Shown here: positions 9,361 to 15,781 of the stretch, one piece after another | Layout of the letters: every line of letters starts with the position of its first letter | Position numbering within the stretch: position 1 is the first letter of the stretch | Assembly (NCBI RefSeq): GCF_029264495.1 | Contig: NZ_JARIBH010000082.1 | Location: 1-38,357 of the forward strand | Length of the DNA: 38,357 nucleotides | Source of the DNA: Peptacetobacter sp. | GTDB taxonomy: Bacteria; Bacillota; Clostridia; Peptostreptococcales; Peptostreptococcaceae | Direction of reading: 5' to 3' | Made by a program: the position numbers and the translations under genes | Notes under the pieces: model-generated | What the model saw: only the letters and a program-made list of their open reading frames with translations | The model's database searches: none | What the model was told of the DNA's origin: nothing

Positions 9361-9405
9361 ATTATAGTAGTTCTGCCAACAAATCTTAATAAGAACCACT
9401 ATAAT
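9361..9405 (-). promoter_or_regulatory. corA: 14-bp hairpin just upstream of the corA ribosome binding site
   Basis: The arm at 9361-9374 pairs with 9392-9405 (one G-T pair) around a 17-nt loop. It ends only about 10 nt before the AGGAG of corA and has no T tract, so a role in translation or mRNA stability is more likely than termination. Confidence 0.5.
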
Positions 9406-9420
9406 TCTAAAAAGATACTG

Positions 9421-9471
9421 TTAGCGGAGAACTTTTAAAAATTTTAAACTTTGCAACGGATAACTATCCAT
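9421..9471 (-). CDS. Possible 16-aa leader peptide upstream of corA
   Basis: In the corA leader an ATG at 9471 opens a 16-codon frame (MDSYPLQSLKFLKVLR) ending at TAA 9421-9423. AAAGGAG lies 11 nt upstream. The first half overlaps a near-perfect hairpin TGCAATGGAT / ATCCGTTGCA (loop AGTT), so translating ribosomes would melt it. An overlapping ATG at 9478 gives only a 4-codon frame. Small peptide leaders do control Mg2+ transporters in enteric bacteria, but this peptide is not recognised and the frame could be chance. Confidence 0.35.
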   Translation of the reverse strand: MDSYPLQSLKFLKVLR

Positions 9472-9519
9472 TGCACATCACTCTCCTTTACAAATTTTAA
9501 AAATATCTATCCATTAAAT

Positions 9520-9548
9520 AGAATACATTTTATTTTACAGAAAATCAA
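9520..9548 (-). promoter_or_regulatory. Probable promoter of corA leader
   Basis: On the minus strand TTGATT (9548-9543), 17-nt spacer, TATTCT (9525-9520). It would start transcription near 9513 and give a leader of about 170 nt. The rest of 9549-9709 holds nothing recognised. Confidence 0.45.
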
Positions 9549-9709
9549 GGAAATTTATACAAATATAAATATAAATTTTGTATTGAAAAATTTAAATAGT
9601 ACTTATAGCATTATATTGAACTGAAAATAAAAATAATTTTTGTAAAAATTTTAATTTGAGATATAAATTTTAAAAAAATAAGGTAAAATTTTTAAAATGC
9701 AAAAAATAA

Positions 9710-9738
9710 TTGACATAAGAAGTTATATGAATTATTAT
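9710..9738 (+). promoter_or_regulatory. Promoter of tRNA-Arg(CCG)
   Basis: Consensus TTGACA (9710-9715), 17-nt spacer, TATTAT (9733-9738), about 20 nt before the tRNA. Confidence 0.75.
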
Positions 9739-9757
9739 TATATATGTATTTAAATAT

Positions 9758-9834
9758 GTGCCTGTAGTTCAATTGGTAGAATGTCAGACTCCGACTCTGA
9801 AGGTTTGCGGGTTCGAGTCCCGTCGGGTACACCA
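9758..9834 (+). tRNA. tRNA-Arg (anticodon CCG)
   Basis: A 77-nt cloverleaf. The acceptor GTGCCTG pairs with CGGGTAC (two G-U pairs), and the discriminator A is followed by an encoded CCA. The anticodon arm is TCAGA-CTCCGAC-TCTGA, giving anticodon CCG (codon CGG, Arg). The T arm contains GGTTCGAGTCC. CGG codons should be rare in this AT-rich genome. Confidence 0.92.
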
Positions 9835-9843
9835 GTATAGAGT

Positions 9844-9873
9844 AAGTCTTGCAAATATTGTAAGACTTTTTTA
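9844..9873 (+). terminator. Terminator of tRNA-Arg(CCG)
   Basis: An 11-bp stem AAGTCTTGCAA / TTGTAAGACTT (one G-T pair), loop ATA, followed by a T run. It sits before the FolT-like gene. Confidence 0.85.
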
Positions 9874-9901
9874 ATTTTAAAATTGAAATAGGAGGAATTT
9901 G

Positions 9902-10417
9902 ATGAATAAAATTACAACTAAAGACATGGTTATTATGTCACTTTTAATAGCTATTACAATAGTTTTATCGAGATTTTTATCTATATCTACACCAATAATA
10001 AAAATTGGATTTAGTTTTGTACCTATTACAATAGCGGGTATACTATACGGTGCAAAATATACTATGTTAATTTCTATTATTGCAGATTTGATTGGTGCAA
10101 CTCTTATAACAGGAGATTTTTTCCCAGGTTTTACCGTTACTACAGCATTAGTCGGAATTGTATATGGTAAATTTTTATACAACAAATCAAAATCTGTAAA
10201 AAATATAGTTTTATGTGTTGTAATAGCTAATTTAATAGAATTAATATTAAACACAGGAAATATATATTTATTAAGTGGTTATGGTTTTTTAGCGACTTTA
10301 CCAGTTAGATCTTTCAAAGCATTACTTATGATACCTATAAAAGCTTTAGTGATTTATAATGTATCTTATCCAATAGCTAGTATGAAAAATATGGTGTCAA
10401 AAAAGAGAGTAGTTTAA
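9902..10417 (+). CDS. folT: ECF transporter S-component, folate family (FolT-like)
   Basis: A 171-aa membrane protein with about six hydrophobic helices. It has the general S-component layout: N-terminal MNKITTKDMVIMSLLIA, the loop ISTPIIKIGFSFVPITIAGILYG, a conserved GDFFPGFT segment, and the C-terminal PVRSFKALLMIPIKALVIY that characterises the folate-type S-component group. It would bind vitamin outside the cell and pair with a shared EcfA-EcfA'-EcfT energizing module, which is not encoded here. ATG 9902 follows GGAGG (9891-9895); an in-frame TTG at 9899 is less likely. It is convergent with the thiamine cluster. Substrate assignment (folate) is by resemblance. Confidence 0.75.
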   Translation: MNKITTKDMVIMSLLIAITIVLSRFLSISTPIIKIGFSFVPITIAGILYGAKYTMLISIIADLIGATLITGDFFPGFTVTTALVGIVYGKFLYNKSKSVKNIVLCVVIANLIELILNTGNIYLLSGYGFLATLPVRSFKALLMIPIKALVIYNVSYPIASMKNMVSKKRVV

Positions 10418-10474
10418 AATATATTGAAATAAGTAATTAAAGTATATTAAAAAGTAGTTAAAATATATTGAAAA
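10409..10474 (+). repeat. Three degenerate 21-24-bp tandem repeats at the folT stop
   Basis: Units start at 10409, 10433 and 10454, each beginning GTA(G/A)TTAAA and continuing (A/G)TATATT(G/A)AAA. The first unit overlaps the folT stop codon. No function assigned. Confidence 0.55.
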
Positions 10475-10486
10475 TAAAAATTATAT

Positions 10487-10565
10487 AAAAAGAAGGTGGA
10501 ACTAATATTATTCAATAAGTATTAATTAATTATTGTACAATATTAATTCTAACCTTCTTTTTTTA
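10487..10565. terminator. Long imperfect bidirectional hairpin between convergent genes
   Basis: Outer arms AAAAAGAAGGT (10487-10497) and ACCTTCTTTTT pair. A second block TAATATT also pairs, as does an inner CAATAA/TTATTG. A and T tracts on both outer sides fit a terminator for both folT and the minus-strand gene. Confidence 0.65.
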
Positions 10566-10569
10566 AAAA

Positions 10570-11499
10570 TTATCTTTTTATAGAAGCAGCCATTCTTCTA
10601 TATGTATGTCTTACACCCCTTATAGTTTTTCCATATTCTAAAATATTTTCAGGAAGAGCCATTCCAAAATATCCAGAATCACCTAAATGATGTAAATCAG
10701 TTCCTGTCATTTTGCACATAAGAGCGATGTTTTTTATAGTAGATGTATCAGCTCCTTCTTGAGAAGTACCTATTGAAGTAAGTGTCAATTTCCCTAATTT
10801 ATGTGCATGTACTACAAGATTTCTTATATATTCCATAGTTAAACCTGGAACAGTACCAGGAGCAGGCATTAGTATTATATCAGCACCAGATTCTGAAAAT
10901 TCATTAACGTCTTTTTCTGTTATTATATTTTCTCCAGCTTCACTTAAAATACCTGCTGCATGCATTTTTCCAGCAATTAAAACAACTTTATCTCCAAGTT
11001 CTTTTTTATAAAGTTTTAATGTATCTGTAATAGCTTTGTTTGTAACACCTATTCCAGGATTTCCAGTAAGAACAATAAAATCTACACCCATTTCAACTGC
11101 TTTTTTAGCATTTTCTAAAGTTCCAGCACGACCAGCAGATAAAGACCAACATTCATCAGTCTTTACAGAACTAGAAACAGATGATTCTAGTGGTTCTAAA
11201 TTTATTCCAACAGGTCTTCCTGTAAGTTCTTTAATTTTTTTTATATAATCTTTTTTATCAACTTCTTTAGGAAGTCCTTGTATTACGGGATCATTTACAT
11301 CAAATAAATTTAAAAGGATAATATCTGCACCCATAGATGCTGCAAATTCTGCATTTGTTATATCTCCTAACATAGGTAAAACAGTACCTATTGTTTCACA
11401 AACTACAATACGACCTTCACTTGCAGCTATTGATTCAATAAGCTCAGATTTAGTCATTTTTTCAAAATCAGATGAATTACAATTTAAAAATCTTTTCAT
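10570..11499 (-). CDS. TIM-barrel-like protein of unknown function downstream of thi genes
   Basis: Not assigned a function. A 309-aa soluble protein with alternating beta-alpha segments of a (beta/alpha)8 barrel: GRIVVCETIG, GADIILLNLF, RPVGINLEP, VDFIVLTGNPGIG, KVVLIAGKMHAAG, GADIILMPAPGTVPG, KLTLTSIGTSQEGAD, and a C-terminal HHLGDSGYFG. The last strands resemble phosphate-binding glycines of phosphomutase- or aldolase-type barrels, but no catalytic set is certain. ATG 11499 follows AAAGGA (9-nt spacing); an in-frame TTG at 11517 lies in front of that site. It lies 141 nt downstream of thiD on the same strand, behind a leader with a 10-bp inverted repeat. A thiamine role is only a context guess. 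Confidence 0.65.
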   Translation of the reverse strand: MKRFLNCNSSDFEKMTKSELIESIAASEGRIVVCETIGTVLPMLGDITNAEFAASMGADIILLNLFDVNDPVIQGLPKEVDKKDYIKKIKELTGRPVGINLEPLESSVSSSVKTDECWSLSAGRAGTLENAKKAVEMGVDFIVLTGNPGIGVTNKAITDTLKLYKKELGDKVVLIAGKMHAAGILSEAGENIITEKDVNEFSESGADIILMPAPGTVPGLTMEYIRNLVVHAHKLGKLTLTSIGTSQEGADTSTIKNIALMCKMTGTDLHHLGDSGYFGMALPENILEYGKTIRGVRHTYRRMAASIKR

Positions 11500-11526
11500 T
11501 ATATTTATTCCTTTCAATAAAAAATA

Positions 11527-11631
11527 AATAGCTACTAAAAATTCTAAATATCCACAAAAAGAGAATAAAAATTGTTTCTATATATAAAAAGAAAATAGGT
11601 ATATGTAGATTATAGATTTAAAGTAGCTATT
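11527..11631 (-). promoter_or_regulatory. Long-range inverted repeat between thiD and the TIM-barrel gene
   Basis: AATAGCTACT (11527-11536) and AGTAGCTATT (11622-11631) are exact complements 85 nt apart, with a further AAAT/ATTT pair inside. In the minus-strand RNA this would close a ~105-nt stem-loop ending about 16 nt before the AAAGGA of the TIM-barrel gene. It may be an unassigned structured leader or a processing element. Confidence 0.35.
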
Positions 11632-11640
11632 CTTATTTAA

Positions 11641-12438
11641 TTATATATTATATTCACCAGATATTGCAAACCCATGATTCATAGGTCCACTACCTTTTCC
11701 AAGATCTAGCATTGCAGATAATGCTTTTGATATATAAATTTTAGATTCTTCAACAGAATCATATAAATTTTTACCTTTTGCTAAATTAGATGCAATTGCA
11801 CTTGAAAGAGTACAACCTGTTCCATGAGTATTTGGATTATTTATTCTTTTTCCATTAAACCATTTAAATTCTCCATCAGAATATAAAAGATCATTTGCAT
11901 CGTTTACACTATGTCCACCTTTTAATAAAACGGCAGCATTATATTTTTTACCAATTAACTCAGCAGCTTTCACCATATCATCTACAGAAGTTATTTTCAT
12001 ATCTGATAATATTTCAGCTTCTGGAATATTTGGTGTAAGAAGTGTTGCTAATGGAAATAAAAACTCTTCAAGAGTATTTATTGCGTCATCTTGAAGTAAT
12101 TTTGAGCCACTAGTAGATATCATTACAGGATCTACAACAATATTTTTAGCATTATATTTTTTTAAAGATTCAGCAATTACTTTTATTATAGGAGCAGAAG
12201 AGACCATTCCTATTTTTACAGCATCGGGATAAATATCTGAAAATACAGCATCTAATTGTTGTGTTACAAATTCAGGAGTTGATTCTAAAACTCCAAAAAC
12301 ACCAGTTGTATTTTGTGCTGTTAATGCTGTGATAACAGACTCACCAAAAACACCATTTGAGATAAATGTTTTTAAATCAGCTTGTATACCAGCACCACCA
12401 CTAGAATCACTTCCAGCTATTGTTAATGCAACTTTCAT
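11641..12438 (-). CDS. thiD: Hydroxymethylpyrimidine/phosphomethylpyrimidine kinase
   Basis: A 265-aa ribokinase-fold enzyme that phosphorylates HMP to HMP-P and HMP-PP for thiamine synthesis. It has the N-terminal [21 protein letters not shown] substrate loop and the C-terminal [14 protein letters not shown] anion hole with the catalytic Asp/Gly-Thr-Gly-Cys pattern. Normal length. ATG preceded by TGGAGG. Last of the three thi genes read from the TPP riboswitch, 32 nt after thiE. No thiC, thiG or thiS lies beside it, so this run is a salvage and joining set (HMP plus hydroxyethylthiazole) rather than a de novo pathway. Confidence 0.95.
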   Translation of the reverse strand: MKVALTIAGSDSSGGAGIQADLKTFISNGVFGESVITALTAQNTTGVFGVLESTPEFVTQQLDAVFSDIYPDAVKIGMVSSAPIIKVIAESLKKYNAKNIVVDPVMISTSGSKLLQDDAINTLEEFLFPLATLLTPNIPEAEILSDMKITSVDDMVKAAELIGKKYNAAVLLKGGHSVNDANDLLYSDGEFKWFNGKRINNPNTHGTGCTLSSAIASNLAKGKNLYDSVEESKIYISKALSAMLDLGKGSGPMNHGFAISGEYNI

Positions 12439-12470
12439 AATAATTCCTCCATATTAGATTTAAATTTATT

Positions 12471-13112
12471 TTATAAACTTTTTGCTAATTCTTTTAAATT
12501 TTTAGTAGCTTCTTTTATATCATCACTTGCAAAAATTGCACTGATTACAGAAACTCCATCAATTCCACTTCCTTTTAATTCAAGAATATTAGAAGCACTT
12601 ATACCTCCAATAGCGACAACAGGAATAGAAACTGAATTGCATATTTCTTTTAAAGTATCAAAACTAACACTATCAGCATCATCTTTTGTAGATGTATTAA
12701 AAACTGCACCTACACCTAAATAGTCAGCACCATCTTTTTCAGCTTTTAATGCTTCTTCAACAGTAGAAGCAGATACTCCAAGAATAGCATTTTCACCAAG
12801 CATAGTTCTAACTTTTTTTGCGTCCATATCTTCTTGTCCAACATGAACTCCATCTGCTTTTATTTTAGCTGCAATATTTATATTGTCATTTACTATAAAT
12901 GGAACATTAAACTCTTTACATAAAGATTGAATTTCTTTTGCTTCTTCTAAAAATTCTTCTTCAGATAGTTTTTTTTCTCTAATTTGAATTATAGTAGCAC
13001 CACCTTCTAAACATTCTCTAACTTGTTGTGAAAGTGTTCTTCCATTCAACCAATGTCTATCTGTTATTGCATATAGCAATAAATCTTTTGGATTTATATT
13101 ATTTGATTTCAA
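12471..13112 (-). CDS. thiE: Thiamine phosphate synthase
   Basis: Couples HMP-PP with thiazole phosphate to give thiamine phosphate. TIM-barrel ThiE features are clear: LYAITDRHWLNGR near the N-terminus, IIQIREKKLSEEEFLEEA (pyrophosphate-binding Arg-Glu-Lys), FIVNDNINIAAKIKADGVHVGQEDM, GADYLGVGAVFNTSTKDDA and VAIGGI. Start choice is unsure. TTG 13112 has AAGAAGG 7 nt upstream and gives 213 aa, close to normal; GTG 13142 in frame gives 223 aa but lacks a good ribosome binding site. Either start overlaps the end of thiM (14 nt for TTG), implying translational coupling. The Mg and substrate residues appear intact. Confidence 0.93.
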   Translation of the reverse strand: MKSNNINPKDLLLYAITDRHWLNGRTLSQQVRECLEGGATIIQIREKKLSEEEFLEEAKEIQSLCKEFNVPFIVNDNINIAAKIKADGVHVGQEDMDAKKVRTMLGENAILGVSASTVEEALKAEKDGADYLGVGAVFNTSTKDDADSVSFDTLKEICNSVSIPVVAIGGISASNILELKGSGIDGVSVISAIFASDDIKEATKNLKELAKSL

Positions 13113-13920
13113 ATTTAGCACCTTCTTCCAATTTTTCTCCACTCATATTATATATAGCATCTATTATTCTATTTCTATAAGTAGAATTTCCATCTGTTTG
13201 TTTCATATTAGCCCAACCGATTTCTCCAGAAAGTCCCATTGTAGCAACAGCAGCTGCAGTTGCTTCTAGAATATTATCTTGATTAGCTGCCACAAAAGAA
13301 GTTATTAATCCAGATAATTGACAACCAGTACCAGTAATTTTACCCATTTCAGCTCGACCATTTCTTATAACAAAACATTTTTCAGAGTCTGAAATTAAAT
13401 CAATTGCCCCAGTTATTGCTATTACACTTTCTGTCTTTTTTGAAAAAGATTTTACAAATTCTACAATAGAATCTAAATTTTCCTCTGAAACAACATCATC
13501 AATACCTGCATCTACACCTTTTCCAGAACCAATTCCAGTCGCTAAAAATTTTATTTCGGAAATATTTCCTCTAATAACATCGAATTTAATATTTTCAAGC
13601 AATTCTTTTGCTGTATTATTTCTTAAAGAGCTTGCACCAACGCCTACTGGGTCTAATACAACAGGATGATTTAACTCGTTTGCTTTTTTACCAGCTAAAA
13701 GCATTGATTTAATAGTATTTTTATTGAGAGTCCCAATATTTATATTAAGAGCAGAGCAGATAGAAGTTATATCTTCAACTTCTTCAGAATCATCTGCCAT
13801 TATTGGACTAGCTCCACAAGCTAATATTACATTTGCTACATCATTTACAGTTACATAATTTGTAATATTATGGATTAAAGGAGATGTTTTTTGGACATTT
13901 TCTAAAATTGATTTAAACAT
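13099..13920 (-). CDS. thiM: Hydroxyethylthiazole kinase
   Basis: A 273-aa ribokinase-like enzyme that phosphorylates salvaged 4-methyl-5-hydroxyethylthiazole. The hallmarks are PLIHNITNYVTVNDVANVILACGASPIMADD at the N-terminus, LDPVGVGAS mid-protein, VIRGN with NxSE (NISEI), and the catalytic GTGCQLSG near residue 205-212. ATG follows AGAGGTG. First gene after the TPP riboswitch and overlapping thiE. All motifs are intact and length is normal for the family. Confidence 0.95.
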   Translation of the reverse strand: MFKSILENVQKTSPLIHNITNYVTVNDVANVILACGASPIMADDSEEVEDITSICSALNINIGTLNKNTIKSMLLAGKKANELNHPVVLDPVGVGASSLRNNTAKELLENIKFDVIRGNISEIKFLATGIGSGKGVDAGIDDVVSEENLDSIVEFVKSFSKKTESVIAITGAIDLISDSEKCFVIRNGRAEMGKITGTGCQLSGLITSFVAANQDNILEATAAAVATMGLSGEIGWANMKQTDGNSTYRNRIIDAIYNMSGEKLEEGAKFEIK

Positions 13921-13980
13921 TATAATTCACCTCTATTTATTTTTATTAATAATAAAAAAATTATGTTAATAAATTTAAAT

Positions 13981-14012
13981 AAAAAAACACGAAACCAACT
14001 AGGATCGTGTTT
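13981..14012 (-). terminator. TPP riboswitch expression-platform terminator
   Basis: Minus-strand stem AAACACGA / TCGTGTTT (14012-14005 with 13992-13985), followed by a T run (13987-13981). Its loop contains CCTAGTTGG, which can instead pair with CCAACGTAGG in the 3' part of the aptamer (14036-14027). This gives a mutually exclusive antiterminator. Confidence 0.8.
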
Positions 14013-14022
14013 AAAATCATAA

Positions 14023-14098
14023 TTTCCCTACGTTGGCATTATCCAAATCAGGTTAAGGGTCTAGGTTTTACCTACTCTCAGCAATAATAGCTCCCCTA
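14023..14098 (-). promoter_or_regulatory. TPP riboswitch (THI element)
   Basis: Read on the minus strand, the conserved THI-box blocks appear in order: GGGGAGC, GCTGAGAG, ACCCTTAACCTGATTTGGAT, AATGCCAACGTAGGG. It lies 100 nt upstream of thiM and controls the thiM-thiE-thiD run. TPP binding should favour the terminator at 13981-14012 and shut the operon off. Confidence 0.97.
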
Positions 14099-14131
14099 TA
14101 AAAATATAATTTTTTAATATTAACTAACTAA

Positions 14132-14160
14132 ATAATATCATACATATATATGTTTTTCAA
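14132..14160 (-). promoter_or_regulatory. Promoter of the TPP-riboswitch thi operon
   Basis: Minus strand: TTGAAA (14160-14155), 17-nt spacer, TATTAT (14137-14132), about 34 nt before the first THI-box block. Confidence 0.65.
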
Positions 14161-14212
14161 TTACAATACTTTTCCTTTTATATAAACAATTTTAAAAAAA
14201 TAAAATTTATGC

Positions 14213-14218
14213 TATAAT
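14213..14218 (+). promoter_or_regulatory. Likely -10 element of tRNA-Arg(CCU)
   Basis: TATAAT at 14213-14218 lies 18 nt before the mature tRNA. A matching -35 is poor (TTTTAA). Confidence 0.45.
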
Positions 14219-14235
14219 ATCTAATATAATATTTT

Positions 14236-14309
14236 GTCGCTGTAGCTCAGTTGGATAGAGCGACCGCCTCCTAAGCGGTAGGTCGGAGGTTCAAATCCTC
14301 TTAGCGACG
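14236..14309 (+). tRNA. tRNA-Arg (anticodon CCU)
   Basis: A 74-nt cloverleaf with acceptor GTCGCTG/TAGCGAC and discriminator G. CCA is not encoded. The anticodon arm ACCGC-CTCCTAA-GCGGT gives anticodon CCU, reading AGG (Arg). The T arm has GGTTCAAATCC. Unlike tRNA-Arg(CCG) nearby, its 3' CCA must be added enzymatically. Confidence 0.93.
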
Positions 14310-14317
14310 CTAAAAAA

Positions 14318-14358
14318 TAAAGCCGAAAGTCTTTATTTATAAAGATTTTCGGTTTTTA
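14318..14358 (+). terminator. Terminator of tRNA-Arg(CCU)
   Basis: A long stem AAGCCGAAAGTCTTTA / TAAAGATTTTCGGTTT with G-T pairs, small loop, then T5. The A-rich left flank makes it workable in both directions. Confidence 0.8.
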
Positions 14359-14379
14359 TTTTATTACTTTTTAAAATAC

Positions 14380-14408
14380 TTGATTTTTTTTATAATATAA
14401 GATAATAT
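14380..14408 (+). promoter_or_regulatory. Probable promoter of the fluoride-riboswitch transcript
   Basis: TTGATT (14380-14385), 17-nt spacer, TAATAT (14403-14408), ending 12 nt before the aptamer. Confidence 0.5.
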
Positions 14409-14419
14409 AATAAATATTA

Positions 14420-14479
14420 AAGGGGAATGAATGTCTCCCTTGGGAAACCAAAACCGCTTATTAAGCTGATGACTTCTGC
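14420..14479 (+). promoter_or_regulatory. Fluoride riboswitch (crcB motif)
   Basis: The first stem region AAGGG...CCCTT (14420-14424 with 14437-14441) encloses GAATGAATG. Then come a small TTGG-GAAA-CCAA hairpin, the conserved AACCGC (14452-14457), the stem GCTT/AAGC, and the block GCTGATGACTTCTGC, close to the crcB consensus GCUGAUGRCUNCUAC. It precedes a cation/proton antiporter, one of the known gene classes for this riboswitch. Fluoride is predicted to turn the gene on. Confidence 0.82.
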
Positions 14480-14509
14480 AAAATTTATGCAGAAATTGTC
14501 AGCTTTTTC
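14464..14509 (+). terminator. Fluoride riboswitch expression-platform terminator
   Basis: AGCTGATGACTTCTGCA (14464-14480) pairs imperfectly with TGCAGAAATTGTCAGCT (14488-14504), followed by T5. The left arm is the 3' half of the aptamer, so ligand-bound aptamer and terminator exclude each other. Confidence 0.8.
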
Positions 14510-14530
14510 TGCGTTTATAGGAGGATTTTT

Positions 14531-15721
14531 ATGTTAACATCATTAGCACTAATTTTTTTAGTGGGATTAAGTCTTGCATCAATATGTGAGAAATTAAAAC
14601 TTCCAAGAATTATAGGTATGCTTATAACAGGTGTAATTCTTGGTCCATATGTATTAAATTTATTTGATGAATCAATACTTGGAATTTCATCAGAACTTAG
14701 AAAAATAGCTCTTATTATCATTATAATAAAGGCTGGATTATCACTAGATTTAAAAGATTTAAAAAAAGTTGGAAGACCTGCTTTATTGATGTCATTTTTA
14801 CCAGCAAGTTTTGAATTATTGGCATATGTTGTATTCGCACCGTATTTATTGGGAATTTCAAAATTAGAAGCTGCTTTAATGGGAGCAGTTCTTAGTGCTG
14901 TTTCACCTGCAATAGTTGTTCCTAGAATGGTAAATTTAATAGAAACAAATTCTGGAACAAAAAAAGGAATTCCTCAAATGATTTTAGCAGGAGCATCATT
15001 TGACGATATTTTTGTAATAGTATTATTCACAACATTTTTATCTATGAACCAAGGTGAAAGTGTTAGTTTTATGAGTTTTGCAAATATACCAATATCTGTT
15101 ATTTCAGGCATAACTTTAGGAGCTATAGTAGGATTTTTATTATATAAATTTTTTGAAACAAGATATATAAATGAACATTTAGTAAGAAATAGTATAAAAA
15201 CAATAATTATACTTGCAATATCATTTCTACTAATTAGTTTGGAAACTTTTTTAGAAGGAAAATTAGCTATGTCAGGTCTATTAGCAGTAATGAGTATGTC
15301 TTTAGTAATAGCTTTAAAAAGTACAAATATTGTAAAAGTTAGATTACAAGAAAAATTTGGAAAACTTTGGCTTGCAGCAGAAGTAATATTATTTGTTCTT
15401 GTTGGAGCAGCAGTAGATATTAGATATACTATGGAAGCTGGAATTATGGCTATTGTAATGATATTTATTGCATTGATAATAAGGTCTATAGGAGTATTTA
15501 TTTGTACAATAAAAACAAATTTATCAAATAAAGAAAGATTTTTCTGTGTTTTATCATATTTACCAAAAGCAACAGTACAAGCAGCAATAGGTTCAGTACC
15601 ATTAGCATCAGGATTGCCTTGTGGAAAGATTATTTTATCTGTTGCAGTTTTAGCTATAATAATAACAGCACCTTTAGGAGCTTTTGCTATGGATATATCT
15701 GCTAAAAAATTTTTAGATTAA
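14531..15721 (+). CDS. CPA-family cation/proton antiporter under a fluoride riboswitch
   Basis: A 396-aa membrane protein of about 12-13 helices in the cation:proton antiporter superfamily. Signatures include the N-terminal LKLPRIIGMLITGVILGPYVL, KAGLSLDL, a mid-protein AVSPAIVVPRM and GASFDDIFVIVLF, whose paired Asp residues are the usual ion-binding acids, and VLVGAAVDI near the C-terminal half. ATG has TATAGGAGG upstream. Its position directly behind a fluoride riboswitch suggests a role in fluoride stress, either exporting fluoride-linked protons or cations, or fluoride itself; this is inference from the known regulon. No C-terminal RCK or USP domain is present. Followed by a terminator. 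Confidence 0.85.
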   Translation: MLTSLALIFLVGLSLASICEKLKLPRIIGMLITGVILGPYVLNLFDESILGISSELRKIALIIIIIKAGLSLDLKDLKKVGRPALLMSFLPASFELLAYVVFAPYLLGISKLEAALMGAVLSAVSPAIVVPRMVNLIETNSGTKKGIPQMILAGASFDDIFVIVLFTTFLSMNQGESVSFMSFANIPISVISGITLGAIVGFLLYKFFETRYINEHLVRNSIKTIIILAISFLLISLETFLEGKLAMSGLLAVMSMSLVIALKSTNIVKVRLQEKFGKLWLAAEVILFVLVGAAVDIRYTMEAGIMAIVMIFIALIIRSIGVFICTIKTNLSNKERFFCVLSYLPKATVQAAIGSVPLASGLPCGKIILSVAVLAIIITAPLGAFAMDISAKKFLD

Positions 15722-15741
15722 TAAAATAATTAGATTAAATT

Positions 15742-15772
15742 AAAAACCCTTCTATTTTTTAGAAGGGTTTTA
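15742..15772. terminator. Bidirectional terminator
   Basis: AAAACCCTTCTA / TAGAAGGGTTTTA around a T5 loop. It serves the antiporter and, on the other strand, the ABC operon. Confidence 0.88.
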
Positions 15773-15781
15773 TTATCTATA

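Noticed and set aside
9340-9540. M-box magnesium riboswitch upstream of corA
   Set aside because: The conserved M-box blocks are not visible; the leader has a different layout.
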